This document shows, in pieces, positions 52,443-62,887 of a stretch of 64,000 bases of DNA (positions are counted from its first letter, which is position 1; each line of letters opens with the position of its first letter). The DNA comes from Thermomicrobiales bacterium (GTDB taxonomy: Bacteria; Chloroflexota; Chloroflexia; Thermomicrobiales; UBA6265), in assembly GCA_019637585.1 (NCBI GenBank), contig JAHBVL010000003.1, positions 153,827 to 217,826 of the forward strand. The letters are read 5' to 3'. The notes beneath the pieces were generated by a model that saw only the letters and a program-made list of their open reading frames with translations, had not been told where the DNA came from and searched no databases. Position numbers and translations under genes: made by a program.

Positions 52443-53111
52443 ATGCGCTATCTCGACATTACCGGCACGATGGCCGAGGGAATGTGGTCGTACGGTGCGA
52501 CGATGGAGGGCGTCCCACCCTTCGAGCACCGTCGCTGGGCCACTATCGACGGGCGAGGTTTCGAGAACGATTGGTTCGCCTTCCCGACCCTGTCCGGCAC
52601 CTATCTGGAAACAGCCAAGCACCTCTTTGCCGACGCGCCGAGTATCGAGCAGGTACCGGTGGAAAGACTCTTTCTCAATGCCTCAATTGCGGTGATCCCC
52701 AAGGGATCGCTGGAGCACATCACCGTGTCCGACCTCGAGGCGAATGTGCATGGCCTGGAGCGAGGGGACGCGCTTCTCTTCACTACCGGCTGGGAAAAGC
52801 ACTGGTGGGACGACGGCAAGATCTTCGTCGGAGAGAGTCCTCATTTCGATCTCCCCGCCATGGAATGGATCGTGGACAAAGGGGTGTCGATCCTGGGTGG
52901 CGACGTTCCTTGCTTCGACGATCCCCGCGCTGAGGAGGGTCAGGGTGTGAACACACCCTTCTTTGGCAGTGGCGCGCTGATTCTGGCGCCACTGGTCCGG
53001 CTCGCCGAGTGGGGCGAGCCTCGCGCCCGGTTGACCGTTTTGCCTGTTCCCCTGCGCGATTCGTGTGGCGCGCCCTGTCGCGCCGTTCTCTCGTCGATCG
53101 AAGGAGTCTGA
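52443..53111 (+). CDS. Cyclase/kynurenine-formamidase-fold metal hydrolase
   Basis: A 222-residue protein of the cyclase family. YLDITGTMAEGMWSYGATME is the N terminus. The usual HxGTHxDxPxH metal motif is changed: TLSGTYLETAKHLFADAPSI, where His is replaced by Ser/Tyr and Asp by Glu/Thr. DALLFTTGWEKHWWDDGKIF and FDLPAMEWIVDKGVSILGGD are typical of the family. The enzyme may hydrolyse an amide, lactone or ester, but the metal site is non-standard. AGGAG is 12 bases before ATG 52443; a TTG at 52434 is closer. It lies 22 bases after the transhydrogenase gene. Confidence 0.82.
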   Translation: MRYLDITGTMAEGMWSYGATMEGVPPFEHRRWATIDGRGFENDWFAFPTLSGTYLETAKHLFADAPSIEQVPVERLFLNASIAVIPKGSLEHITVSDLEANVHGLERGDALLFTTGWEKHWWDDGKIFVGESPHFDLPAMEWIVDKGVSILGGDVPCFDDPRAEEGQGVNTPFFGSGALILAPLVRLAEWGEPRARLTVLPVPLRDSCGAPCRAVLSSIEGV

Positions 53112-53115
53112 TTCC

Positions 53116-54204
53116 ATGCCCACACCCGACTGGACCCGTTCCGATACCGTCGTTCTCTATCGCACCCCGAGTGACTATCCCTACCCGGGCAGCACCTTCT
53201 ATGAAGCCTCCCGATCGGTCATGGACGCGCTCGGCGTGGCCATCGACAAACCGAAAGTGACCCTGAAACCGAATGTGGTCAGCGGTGTGTCTCCCGACTC
53301 GGGCATCACCGTTCATCCCGAGTTTCTGCGAGGCATCATCGATCACCTCACCGATCGCGGGATTGCGCCGGGAACGATCTCGGTCGCCGAGGGGGGCGGT
53401 GGTGAAGAAGCGCGGGATATGTCGGTTCACTACAACAAGGTCGGATTCGATCTCGTTGCGGAGGAAACCGGCGTGAATCTCGTCGATCTGAACGCCGACG
53501 ACTTCGTCCGCGTCGACATTCCGGAGGGTCGCGTTTTCCAGCAAATGCCGATCGGCAAAACGGTCTGGGATCCGGATGCCTATTTCATCAACATTCCCAA
53601 AATGCGCACCCACAATTTCGGAATCACCACCATCAGCCTGAAAAACCTGCAGGGTATCGTGGTGCCGCTCGAAGAACGGCACATGTGCACCATGTTCCCG
53701 CGATATCCGGGCGACAAGGGAGGCCCGGAAGTCAGCACCGGGGAAATCGACACCCACGAACGCTGGGCACACAAAATCTGCGACATCTCGGTGGCTCGTA
53801 CGCCCGACCTCAACATCGTCGATGCCCTCGTGCCACGGGATGGAACCGGTTTCAACAATGGCACCAACCGTCCGATGGGCATCACCCTGGCCAGCACCAA
53901 TCAAACCGCCGTCGATACGATCGGCACGGCGCTTCTCGGCATCGATCCGCTCGAAGTGACCTATCTGCGTGTCGCTGGTGAACGGGGCATGGGTCCGAAC
54001 AGGGTGGAGGATATCCGCGTCCTGGAGCTGGTTGGTGGGGAATTGAAGGAACGTCCGCTGATCAGCGATCTCGTGGCCGATCCTCCCTTCCGGGTCACCC
54101 TTTCCAAGGGACTCCGTTACAAGACCTACGAGAACGTCGCCTACAACGACCCGGACGTCGAAGAAGGACACCAGCGCATGCTGGAGCGAGCAGGCGCCGC
54201 CTGA
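53116..54204 (+). CDS. DUF362-family protein
   Basis: A 362-residue protein of the DUF362 family, which lacks the Cys-rich ferredoxin part found in some members. KVTLKPNVVSGVSPDSGITV, SVAEGGGGEEARDMSVHYNK and FINIPKMRTHNFGITTISLK are the conserved stretches; KNLQGIV follows with the typical KNxxG motif. Function is unknown, although DUF362 proteins occur with iron-sulfur and dehalogenation genes. AAGGAG precedes ATG 53116, four bases after the cyclase stop, so it is the last gene of the catabolic operon. It ends two bases before murI on the other strand. Confidence 0.85.
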   Translation: MPTPDWTRSDTVVLYRTPSDYPYPGSTFYEASRSVMDALGVAIDKPKVTLKPNVVSGVSPDSGITVHPEFLRGIIDHLTDRGIAPGTISVAEGGGGEEARDMSVHYNKVGFDLVAEETGVNLVDLNADDFVRVDIPEGRVFQQMPIGKTVWDPDAYFINIPKMRTHNFGITTISLKNLQGIVVPLEERHMCTMFPRYPGDKGGPEVSTGEIDTHERWAHKICDISVARTPDLNIVDALVPRDGTGFNNGTNRPMGITLASTNQTAVDTIGTALLGIDPLEVTYLRVAGERGMGPNRVEDIRVLELVGGELKERPLISDLVADPPFRVTLSKGLRYKTYENVAYNDPDVEEGHQRMLERAGAA

Positions 54205-54206
54205 TC

Positions 54207-55034
54207 TCAGGCAAAGGGCATCGCCAGCATCTGCGTGGCTTGCCTGACGACTGGCGACGCATCCGGCGAGCTGGTCAACAACGAGAAGTGTGGTTCGGGG
54301 AGGGCATGCTCGGCGAGCATGCCCTCTTCATCCAGTATCTGGCGGGTGCGACGAGCGATCGCGGCGCCACTGTCCACGATCGCCACTTCGGGACCGGCTG
54401 CTTCCCGGATAAGACCTCCCAGAAACGGGTAATGGGTGCAACCGAGCACCAGCACATCGGCGCCTCGCTCGATGGCAGTCCGCACCAGCGATGTCACCGC
54501 ATTGCGGGCGTCGTCCGTCGCAATCTCGCCCCGTTCGACGATTCCCGCCCAGTCGGGCGCCGCAATCAGTTCGACGGCGCACCCCTGACCATAGCGCGCC
54601 ACCAGACTCGCCAATCGCTCGCTGGCAATCGTTCGGGGTGTGGCGAAAACAGCAATGCGGCCGGTGCGAGAAAGCGCCACGGCCGGTTTAACCGCCGGCT
54701 CGAGACCGATCACCGGCACACTGGCCTCCTGCCGCACGGTATCCAACGAGGCCGCGCAGGCGGTGTTGCAGGCGATCACGATCGCCTTGGCGCCTTGCTC
54801 CTCCAGCGTAGTGGCGATCGAAAGCGTCCGCTGCCGGATGAATGCGTTGTCCCGCTCGCCATAAGGGCAAAACGCGGAATCCGCGTAATAGAGGATCCGT
54901 TCATTCGGCAGCGACGACTGCAGCGCCCGCACAATGCTCAATCCGCCCAGACCCGAATCGAGCACCCCAATCGGCGCATCAGCGCGCACAGTCCGGCCGG
55001 AGGTTGTCGTTCTCGTCGCGATCGTTGCAGCCAT
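54207..55034 (-). CDS. murI: Glutamate racemase
   Basis: A 275-residue cofactor-independent racemase that makes D-glutamate for peptidoglycan. PIGVLDSGLGGLSIVRALQS is the usual N terminus with the active-site Asp. The two catalytic cysteines are in IVIACNTACAASL (about 89) and VLGCTHYPFLGGLIREA. DSAFCPYGERDNAFIRQRTL is typical. ATG 55034 is chosen, leaving a ~20-residue N-terminal extension; an ATT/ATG further upstream at 55082 is unlikely. It supports a peptidoglycan wall, in line with the L,D-transpeptidase at 63082. Confidence 0.93.
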   Translation of the reverse strand: MAATIATRTTTSGRTVRADAPIGVLDSGLGGLSIVRALQSSLPNERILYYADSAFCPYGERDNAFIRQRTLSIATTLEEQGAKAIVIACNTACAASLDTVRQEASVPVIGLEPAVKPAVALSRTGRIAVFATPRTIASERLASLVARYGQGCAVELIAAPDWAGIVERGEIATDDARNAVTSLVRTAIERGADVLVLGCTHYPFLGGLIREAAGPEVAIVDSGAAIARRTRQILDEEGMLAEHALPEPHFSLLTSSPDASPVVRQATQMLAMPFA

Positions 55035-55194
55035 CCAGTTCCCCAGCCCACGGCCCCTGTGTCCGGACAGGGATGCTATCACGAGAGACTGAATCCATCA
55101 ATCATCGTCATTCCCACAATGGCGCTTCCCACCACAATCATTCTTCTCTTTGGCGCTCACAACCGAAAGTCATCCTTGTCAAGAGCATCCGTCA

Positions 55195-55447
55195 CCTCAC
55201 GCCCGGGCTGGTCCCCGTGCCAGCCCTCCGCAACCCCAACGCCCATTGTCGGAAGCCGTGGATGCCGCTGGACTTGCCGGCTTCCGATCACCCCCGCTGA
55301 TGACGAGAAGGGCACCCACAGTGGGGTGCCCGTGCGGGCTGGTCTCTATGCCAGCCCGGGCATCGTCGACGCCCATTCCATTTCCCATCTCCCATTTCCT
55401 TCGCCCTTGCCCTTTGCCTTTTGCCCTTCGCCCTTTCCCCTTTGCCC
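55195..55447. repeat. Palindromic and pyrimidine-rich repeats before DUF1684
   Basis: The gap 55035-55496 has no gene. It holds two related hairpins, GGGCTGG-N8-CCAGCCC (about 55205) and GGGCTGG-N8-CCAGCCC (about 55337), and GGGCACCC/GGGTGCCC (55310-55331). After that comes a C/T-rich tract of 6-7-bp units (CCCATTT, CCCATCT, GCCCTTT) at 55373-55447. The two flanking genes diverge, so promoters must also be here, but I could not place one. Confidence 0.6.
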
Positions 55448-55496
55448 ACACAGTATCCTTACCCCCAGACAGAATCCCTCCCCAAGGAGACTCCCC

Positions 55497-56021
55497 GTGG
55501 CACGATCCAGACTCGCTGATTTCCGCAAACACAAGGACGACTACTTCCGCGACGGCGCCAACTCGCCGCTCGATATCGACGACATCGAAGACTTCGAAGC
55601 GCTCGATTACTTTCCTGAGAATCCGGCGCTGTCATTCCTGCTGGAGATCGACACTGACGCGCCCGGCACCCATGAGGTCGTGCCGCTCGACACCAGCGAC
55701 GGACTCGTCGTCGAATTCGCCAGAGCTGGCAAGATTCACTTTCCGGTGGATGGAGAGGAGTACACGCTGACAGTCCTGAGGGACCTCGATCGGGGTCGCT
55801 TCTTCCTCCCCTTCACCGACGCCACAACGGGAACCGACACCTACGACATCGGACGCTACATCGACCCGCAGCAAAACCCCGACGGACACCTCATCGTCGA
55901 TTTCAACTATGCCTATAACCCGTATTGCGCCTATGGGGAAGGCTGGTCATGCCCTATCCCACCGGCAGAAAACGCACTGCCCGTGCGGATCGAGGCGGGA
56001 GAGAAGAGGTTTGGGAAGTAG
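55497..56021 (+). CDS. DUF1684-family protein
   Basis: A 174-residue soluble protein. LADFRKHKDDYFRDGANSPL, FARAGKIHFPVDGEEYTLTV, GRFFLPFTDATTGTDTYDIG and the C-terminal YNPYCAYGEGWSCPIPPAEN are the DUF1684 hallmarks. The family is widespread but unstudied; the conserved NPYCAYG-W-CP segment looks like an active or binding site. AAGGAGA precedes the GTG at 55497. No partner gene is adjacent. Confidence 0.9.
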   Translation: MARSRLADFRKHKDDYFRDGANSPLDIDDIEDFEALDYFPENPALSFLLEIDTDAPGTHEVVPLDTSDGLVVEFARAGKIHFPVDGEEYTLTVLRDLDRGRFFLPFTDATTGTDTYDIGRYIDPQQNPDGHLIVDFNYAYNPYCAYGEGWSCPIPPAENALPVRIEAGEKRFGK

Positions 56022-56042
56022 GAAATGGTTGGCTGGCCGGCG

Positions 56043-56136
56043 ACTGGTAACTGGTAACTGGTAACTGGTAACTGGTAACTGGTAACTGGTAACTGGTAAC
56101 TGGTAACTGGTAACTGGTAACTGGTAACTGGTAACT
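56043..56136. repeat. Heptanucleotide tandem array (ACTGGTA)n
   Basis: About 13 almost perfect copies of ACTGGTA. It lies 22 bases after DUF1684 and before the convergent hypothetical gene. It is followed by a CGGACTACGGACC tract (56142-56170) in 8- to 9-bp units. Such runs can change copy number by slippage, so the number may vary between strains or reads. Confidence 0.9.
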
Positions 56137-56183
56137 AGCTTCGGACTACGGACCACGGACTTCGGACTACGTCCCAGCCCCCA

Positions 56184-56648
56184 TCACCGATACCCAATCC
56201 TCGGTCGCGACCGGCTTTCGTCGATCGTGTGACCGAAGTTGCGCACCAGCCAGTCGTTGAGCAGGGAGGAGGCCCGAGCGACTTCCTCGAAACCGGAGGC
56301 AAGGGTCCGGCTCAGCAGCGCGCCGATCGCTTCTCGCTCGAGGTCGTATGCCGCCCGGCGTATCTCGACATAGCGACATGTCGCCGGGTCGAACTGCAGT
56401 TCCGCCACGCTCCAGATACCGGCATCCTCATCGAGAAGAAGCACGCGCAACCCATGCTGCCAGCAAAATGGACTGTTCGCCCGGCCAATGACGACCCGAA
56501 GAATATCGTCATCCCCCTCGCTGAACGGTTCTGGCCGAACCGACATCTTGGGAAACTGCGCGCCAGGATCAAAGGCGGGGAAGTCGTCCACGGTACGTTG
56601 GATTCCTCGAGAACGAAGCAGCTTGACGGACACGACCGAGCACCACAA
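56184..56648 (-). CDS. Hypothetical protein, start and 5' frame uncertain
   Basis: A minus-strand frame of up to 154 residues. The core VSVKLLRSRGIQRTVDDFPA, DDILRVVIGRANSPFCWQHG and LRVLLLDEDAGIWSVAELQF looks like a real folded protein. No family is recognised. The TTG start (56648) has no support. Upstream, another frame reads NWEPEPPNVVVEPASRAFRI and GAEIPVVVL, which looks like the missing N-terminal part, so a one-base frameshift near 56640 is possible. It lies after the lipoprotein gene on the same strand. Confidence 0.45.
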   Translation of the reverse strand: MWCSVVSVKLLRSRGIQRTVDDFPAFDPGAQFPKMSVRPEPFSEGDDDILRVVIGRANSPFCWQHGLRVLLLDEDAGIWSVAELQFDPATCRYVEIRRAAYDLEREAIGALLSRTLASGFEEVARASSLLNDWLVRNFGHTIDESRSRPRIGYR

Positions 56649-56774
56649 CCGGGATTTCCGCCCCGATTCGGAACGCTCGTGAGGCTGGCTCGACGACGAC
56701 GTTCGGAGGCTCCGGTTCCCAGTTTGGCGACAAACTCTACCACCCGGTAGGGGTTTTGACGAGCATATTCTTCA

Positions 56775-57395
56775 TCAAGAACTGGAGTTTTGGCCCGGGC
56801 GAACAACCTGAACCGACCCGGTGGCGATCAGCACACCAGCCGTCGTCAACGCCACGCCATACTCCCCGTCCGGCCAGACCTCATCAGTCGTCCGTTCGAG
56901 ATGAAACTCCAGATATCCGCCAATCTGGTCGCGTGGGGTCGTGAGCTCGGCGCCCACGCCGTCGATCGCCTCGCCATTCAGCGACCAGATCGCCCGGATC
57001 GGCGTGTTCGCCGCCAGGCGCTCCACCGGGAAGACTGCATAGATGGTCTGGACGTCTACCGTGAACTGCGCGACTGGGGCAGTTGGTTCGTTACTATCGG
57101 GAGCGATCGCGGTCGTCCAGACAACCGGTCCCAGCACTGGCGGACCAGTCACCGCCGCGCTGTTTTCCGATGTCGGTGTGACATCGGTTTCCGGCGCGCT
57201 CCCCGAATTCGAGCCACAGCCGGTCGCCAGCATCACCAGAAAAACCGGCAATGCCCCACGCAGCAGCGCTCGCCGGGAGATGACCGCTGACCGAATCAGG
57301 GCGGTATCGCTCCACGGATAACGCTCGTTCACCTGCTCACCCGCGTTGGTCCGTTGTCGTCTGTCATCCGCTCTGTTCAGTGGATCGAGCCTCAT
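56775..57395 (-). CDS. Lipoprotein with twin-arginine signal, unknown function
   Basis: A 206-residue protein. SAVISRRALLRGALPVFLVM then LATGC gives a signal with twin Arg and a lipobox Cys (about residue 55), so it is probably a lipoprotein exported by Tat or Sec and modified by Lgt (33788). The mature part is a beta-rich domain (QFTVDVQTIYAVFPVERLAA, ELTTPRDQIGGYLEFHLERT and WPDGEYGVALTTAGVLIATG). Its design resembles Ig-like or carrier domains of surface proteins. ATG 57395 avoids the overlap with the LOG gene start. No family is assigned. Confidence 0.7.
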   Translation of the reverse strand: MRLDPLNRADDRRQRTNAGEQVNERYPWSDTALIRSAVISRRALLRGALPVFLVMLATGCGSNSGSAPETDVTPTSENSAAVTGPPVLGPVVWTTAIAPDSNEPTAPVAQFTVDVQTIYAVFPVERLAANTPIRAIWSLNGEAIDGVGAELTTPRDQIGGYLEFHLERTTDEVWPDGEYGVALTTAGVLIATGSVQVVRPGQNSSS

Positions 57396-57482
57396 GGTAC
57401 ATCGTCGGGTACAGTCTACCCGGAGCGCACGTCTGTCACGGAAGGAATCGCCAGCCGGCTGCCTGGAGGAGAACACAAACGG

Positions 57483-58292
57483 ATGAGCGACGAGGTCAAA
57501 CCTGGCTACACACCGGCTGGGAATATGATTCCCAACCCCTGGCTGAGCCGATCCGCATTTCAGGGGCGGCAAACCGAAGACGCGCAGCTGCTGCGACGGT
57601 CGATCGCCGCGCGCGAGCGCGACACCCAGTTTCTGCATAGCGATCCGTGGCGCGTGCTACGAATCACCGGCGAGTTCGTCTCCGGGTTCGATGCGCTGGC
57701 CGACCTGGGTCCGGCGGTGACGATCTTCGGGTCGGCTCGCATCGGCGAGGATCATCCCTGGTACTCGGCGGCCCAGCAGACGGCAAAACGGCTCGCCGAA
57801 ACCGGCTTCGCCGTCATCACCGGCGGTGGCCCGGGCGTGATGGAGGCGGCCAATCGTGGCGCGTTCGAAGCGGGCGGAGTGTCGGTGGGCGCCAATATCG
57901 AGCTCCCCCACGAACAGGGGATGAACCGGTTCGTCAACGTACCGCTCAACTTCCGCTACTTCTTCGTCCGCAAAACCATGTTCATCAAATATGCCGAGGG
58001 GTTCATCATCTTTCCGGGCGGATTCGGCACGCTGGACGAGCTGTTCGAAGCGCTGACGCTCATTCAAACCGGCAAACTCGGCAATTTCCCGGTCCTGCTC
58101 TACGACACCGCATTCTGGACGCCGCTCATCGACTGGGTGCGCATGACGCTCCTCGACGGGGGGCTGATCAGCCCGAACGACCTCGATCGGCTGACGGTGA
58201 CCGACGACATCGAATTCATCGTTCACCGCCTTGCAGATTGCTATCAGGCCAATTGCGCTGTTTCCGACCCGGCGCCCCTCGTCGATCGATAG
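57483..58292 (+). CDS. LOG-family protein (TIGR00730 type)
   Basis: A 269-residue Rossmann-like protein. AVTIFGSARIGEDHPWYSAA, FAVITGGGPGVMEAANRGAF and YAEGFIIFPGGFGTLDELFE carry the PGGxGT motif that binds phosphoribose in LOG proteins. These release cytokinin bases or nucleobases from nucleoside 5'-phosphates. In bacteria the real substrate may be a purine nucleotide. The N-terminal ~60 residues are specific to this subgroup. GGAGGAG precedes ATG 57483. The stop is followed at once by the inverted repeat before lon. Confidence 0.9.
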   Translation: MSDEVKPGYTPAGNMIPNPWLSRSAFQGRQTEDAQLLRRSIAARERDTQFLHSDPWRVLRITGEFVSGFDALADLGPAVTIFGSARIGEDHPWYSAAQQTAKRLAETGFAVITGGGPGVMEAANRGAFEAGGVSVGANIELPHEQGMNRFVNVPLNFRYFFVRKTMFIKYAEGFIIFPGGFGTLDELFEALTLIQTGKLGNFPVLLYDTAFWTPLIDWVRMTLLDGGLISPNDLDRLTVTDDIEFIVHRLADCYQANCAVSDPAPLVDR

Positions 58293-58294
58293 AT

Positions 58295-58317
58295 CGTACG
58301 GACAAGTGTTCCGTACG
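58295..58317. promoter_or_regulatory. Inverted repeat (SOS-box-like) before lon
   Basis: Perfect arms CGTACGGA/TCCGTACG with a 7-base centre. The middle reads CGGACAAGTGTTCC, which agrees with 13 of 14 positions of the Gram-positive LexA consensus CGAACRNRYGTTYC. A TATACT box follows at 58339-58344, so the repeat is just upstream of the likely lon promoter. It may be a LexA-type or heat-shock-type operator. Confidence 0.42.
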
Positions 58318-58491
58318 TACAGAAATCGGACAACTTGATATACTTCGAGTCCGGGCAGCACCAGCGACGAGTCGTAGGCGTGTCCGGCCTGTGTTTTCGC
58401 ATCGGTACTCACGGTGACTTCCCGACAACGGTCGCCGTCCTGAGGCGCCTCGTTTCATGACCGACACCCGCAGCGAGAGAGAAGGGCAAGA

Positions 58492-60936
<2,445 letters not shown>

Positions 60937-60950
60937 TAGACTGTCTACGT

Positions 60951-61034
60951 CGGGCTTGATCGCCTTGGTGGGAGAATTGCTGCCCACACCGAAAGGTGAG
61001 CTCCACTACGGCGAGTGGAGAGGTGATCAACCCG
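60951..61034. ncRNA. Candidate four-helix structured RNA or terminator between lon and recJ
   Basis: P1 pairs 60951-60964 with 61022-61034 (CGGGCTTGATC/GATCAACCCG with one bulged C, then two more pairs and a G-U). Inside are three helices: GTGGG/CCCAC (60968-60987), CACC-GAAA-GGTG with a GNRA tetraloop (60987-60998), and CTCCAC/GTGGAG (61001-61020). This is a closed four-way junction. AATTTCTTTTC follows on the plus strand. I recognise no known RNA family (not tRNA, SRP, glycine or c-di-AMP riboswitch). Strand is uncertain because the design is symmetric. Confidence 0.5.
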
Positions 61035-61116
61035 AATTTCTTTTCATCCCCTCTGGAAATCTGAAACGAGCCTCATCCCAAATTCGCGAAAACGCGGCTC
61101 CGTCGCCCTGCTGAGA

Positions 61117-61135
61117 GGGCGCACGCCGTGCGCCC
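61117..61135 (-). terminator. Hairpin at the end of recJ
   Basis: GGGCGCAC/GTGCGCCC stem with a GCC loop, directly next to the recJ stop (61136-61138). On the minus strand it is followed by TCTCAGC, not a T-run. Confidence 0.5.
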
Positions 61136-62887
61136 CTACTGATCGCCCGATGCCCGAAAGTCCAGGACCTTCACGTCGGGCCGTATCACTCCCTGCCAGC
61201 GGTCCACCGAAAGCGTGCAGGCCACGTCGATCCGGCGCCCGATCGACAACTCCCTCGCTCGCCAGGCGGCGCCGAAAAAAGGAGCTCGCACCTCCCCCGT
61301 CGGTCCTCTCCAGACGAGTCGCAGGTGAGTGTTGTCCTTGCCCAGCGGTTCGGCCCGGACGATGGGGACATTCGGCACGACAAACACCGGTTCCGGATTG
61401 GCGGCGCCAAATGGGCTGAGCCGCATCACGAGCCGGGCGATGTCGAGGTTGATGTCGGCCACCGACAGTTCAGCGTCGATACGCAGCTCCGGCTCCAAGG
61501 GGAGAGCCATCGCCGCAAGCACCGCATCACCGACGAGCGCCGCACGGAATTCGTCGATCGCCTCCCGGCGAATGGTCAAACCGGCCGCTTGGCTGTGCCC
61601 ACCGTGCCGCTCCAGCAGCGCTTCGTGGCGTTTCAGCAATTGGGCGATGTGCAATCCGGAGACCGACCGGCACGACCCAACCGCGACGCTCCCCTCTTCC
61701 CGGAGCAGGATCACCGGCCGCCCCAGGAGCTCGACAAGTTTGCCAGCCGCCAGACCGAGCACGCCTGGTCGCCATGTGTCGCTGCTCTCCACGAGTATCG
61801 GTGCAGCTTCGAGCGCCGGGTCTTCATCGAGCCTGGTCAGCACATCGTGGAGCACCTGTTCGGTTTCCGCCCGCCGTTGATGATTGAGCCGGTCGAGCTC
61901 GGAGGCCAGCGGGTATGCGGCCACCTGATCGGGAGCCAGCAGGAGCTCGAACCCCAGCCTCGGGTCGGCCATCCGGCCGGCCGCATTCAAGCGCGGGGCG
62001 ATCCCATAGCCGATGTTGACCGAGTTGACTGTGGAGAGATCGATCGTGGCCACAGTGCAGAGCGATTTCAAACCTGGACGAGGCTCCCGGCGCATCGCCC
62101 GAATGCCTTCCCGGACGATCTGCCGGTTGTATCCCGTCAGTGGCGCTACATCCGCCACCAGGCCAAGCGCCGCCAGATCGAACAGCTGCCCCGAGCCACC
62201 CTGTTCGCGAAATCGCGAAAAGGAGGGAAGGTCCTGCAAGGCATGCACGACCAGCAACGTCAAGCCGGCCGCGGCCATCTCATGAAAGTGGCCGCCATCG
62301 GGTCTGGCCGGCGACACGGTGATCGCACCCGCCGGACCGGTTGTGGTCATGTGATGGTGGTCGATGATGATCACATCGATCCCGTGTGACCGGGCGATCG
62401 TCACGCCCTGTTCGTCGGTCGACGCGCAATCGACCGCGATCAGCAGATCGACACCGGCATCGGCGAACTCCTGCAGCGCGACGCGACTCAGCCCGTACCC
62501 CTCATCCCTGGTTGGCAACCGGACAATCAGCCGGGATGGGTCGGGCATCGCCTGCTGGAGGGTCAAGGTCATGATCGCGGCCGAGGTCATGCCATCGACG
62601 TCGTAATCGCCAAACACCGCGATCGTTTCGCCATGCCGAACGGCCTGGTCGATGCGCGCGAGCGCCATGTCGAGATCGGGCAACAACCCCGGATCGGGCA
62701 ACACAGAAGTGGAGTGATCGAGAAACGCCTCGGCCTCGGCGCGGCGCCGGAACCCCCTGCCCGCCAGCAGGGCGTGCAGGAGCGAGTGCTCGTGGAGCTG
62801 TTCGCAATCGAAGCGCGGCGGTTGGGGCATGAGCCACGTGCGAGGCGCGGCTTTGCTTCTGATGGAACGCGGCGCGGTTGCCGTCAT
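61136..62887 (-). CDS. recJ: Single-strand-specific exonuclease RecJ
   Basis: A 583-residue DHH-family 5'-3' exonuclease of recombination and mismatch repair. Motif I is VFGDYDVDGMTSAAIMTLTL, motif II DLLIAVDCASTDEQ, motif III IIIDHHHMTTTGPAGAITV. The DHHA1 part has GLGLAAGKLVELLGR-like sequence and the RHGGHSQAAGLTI motif, and the C-terminal OB domain is present. In motif II the usual DxG reads DCASTD, a small change from VDCGIT. The size is typical. It converges with lon. Confidence 0.94.
   Translation of the reverse strand: MTATAPRSIRSKAAPRTWLMPQPPRFDCEQLHEHSLLHALLAGRGFRRRAEAEAFLDHSTSVLPDPGLLPDLDMALARIDQAVRHGETIAVFGDYDVDGMTSAAIMTLTLQQAMPDPSRLIVRLPTRDEGYGLSRVALQEFADAGVDLLIAVDCASTDEQGVTIARSHGIDVIIIDHHHMTTTGPAGAITVSPARPDGGHFHEMAAAGLTLLVVHALQDLPSFSRFREQGGSGQLFDLAALGLVADVAPLTGYNRQIVREGIRAMRREPRPGLKSLCTVATIDLSTVNSVNIGYGIAPRLNAAGRMADPRLGFELLLAPDQVAAYPLASELDRLNHQRRAETEQVLHDVLTRLDEDPALEAAPILVESSDTWRPGVLGLAAGKLVELLGRPVILLREEGSVAVGSCRSVSGLHIAQLLKRHEALLERHGGHSQAAGLTIRREAIDEFRAALVGDAVLAAMALPLEPELRIDAELSVADINLDIARLVMRLSPFGAANPEPVFVVPNVPIVRAEPLGKDNTHLRLVWRGPTGEVRAPFFGAAWRARELSIGRRIDVACTLSVDRWQGVIRPDVKVLDFRASGDQ

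Noticed and set aside
55140-55300. Small plus-strand ORFs in the murI-DUF1684 gap
   Set aside because: They run through palindromic repeats, lack ribosome sites and show no protein-like composition.
56043-56136. CRISPR array
   Set aside because: The repeat unit is 7 bp with no spacers, so it is a microsatellite. No cas gene is in the window.
60951-61034. tRNA or glycine riboswitch in the lon-recJ gap
   Set aside because: There is no CCA end, anticodon stem or T-loop, and the ACACCGAAAGG segment is a simple GNRA hairpin rather than the glycine aptamer core.
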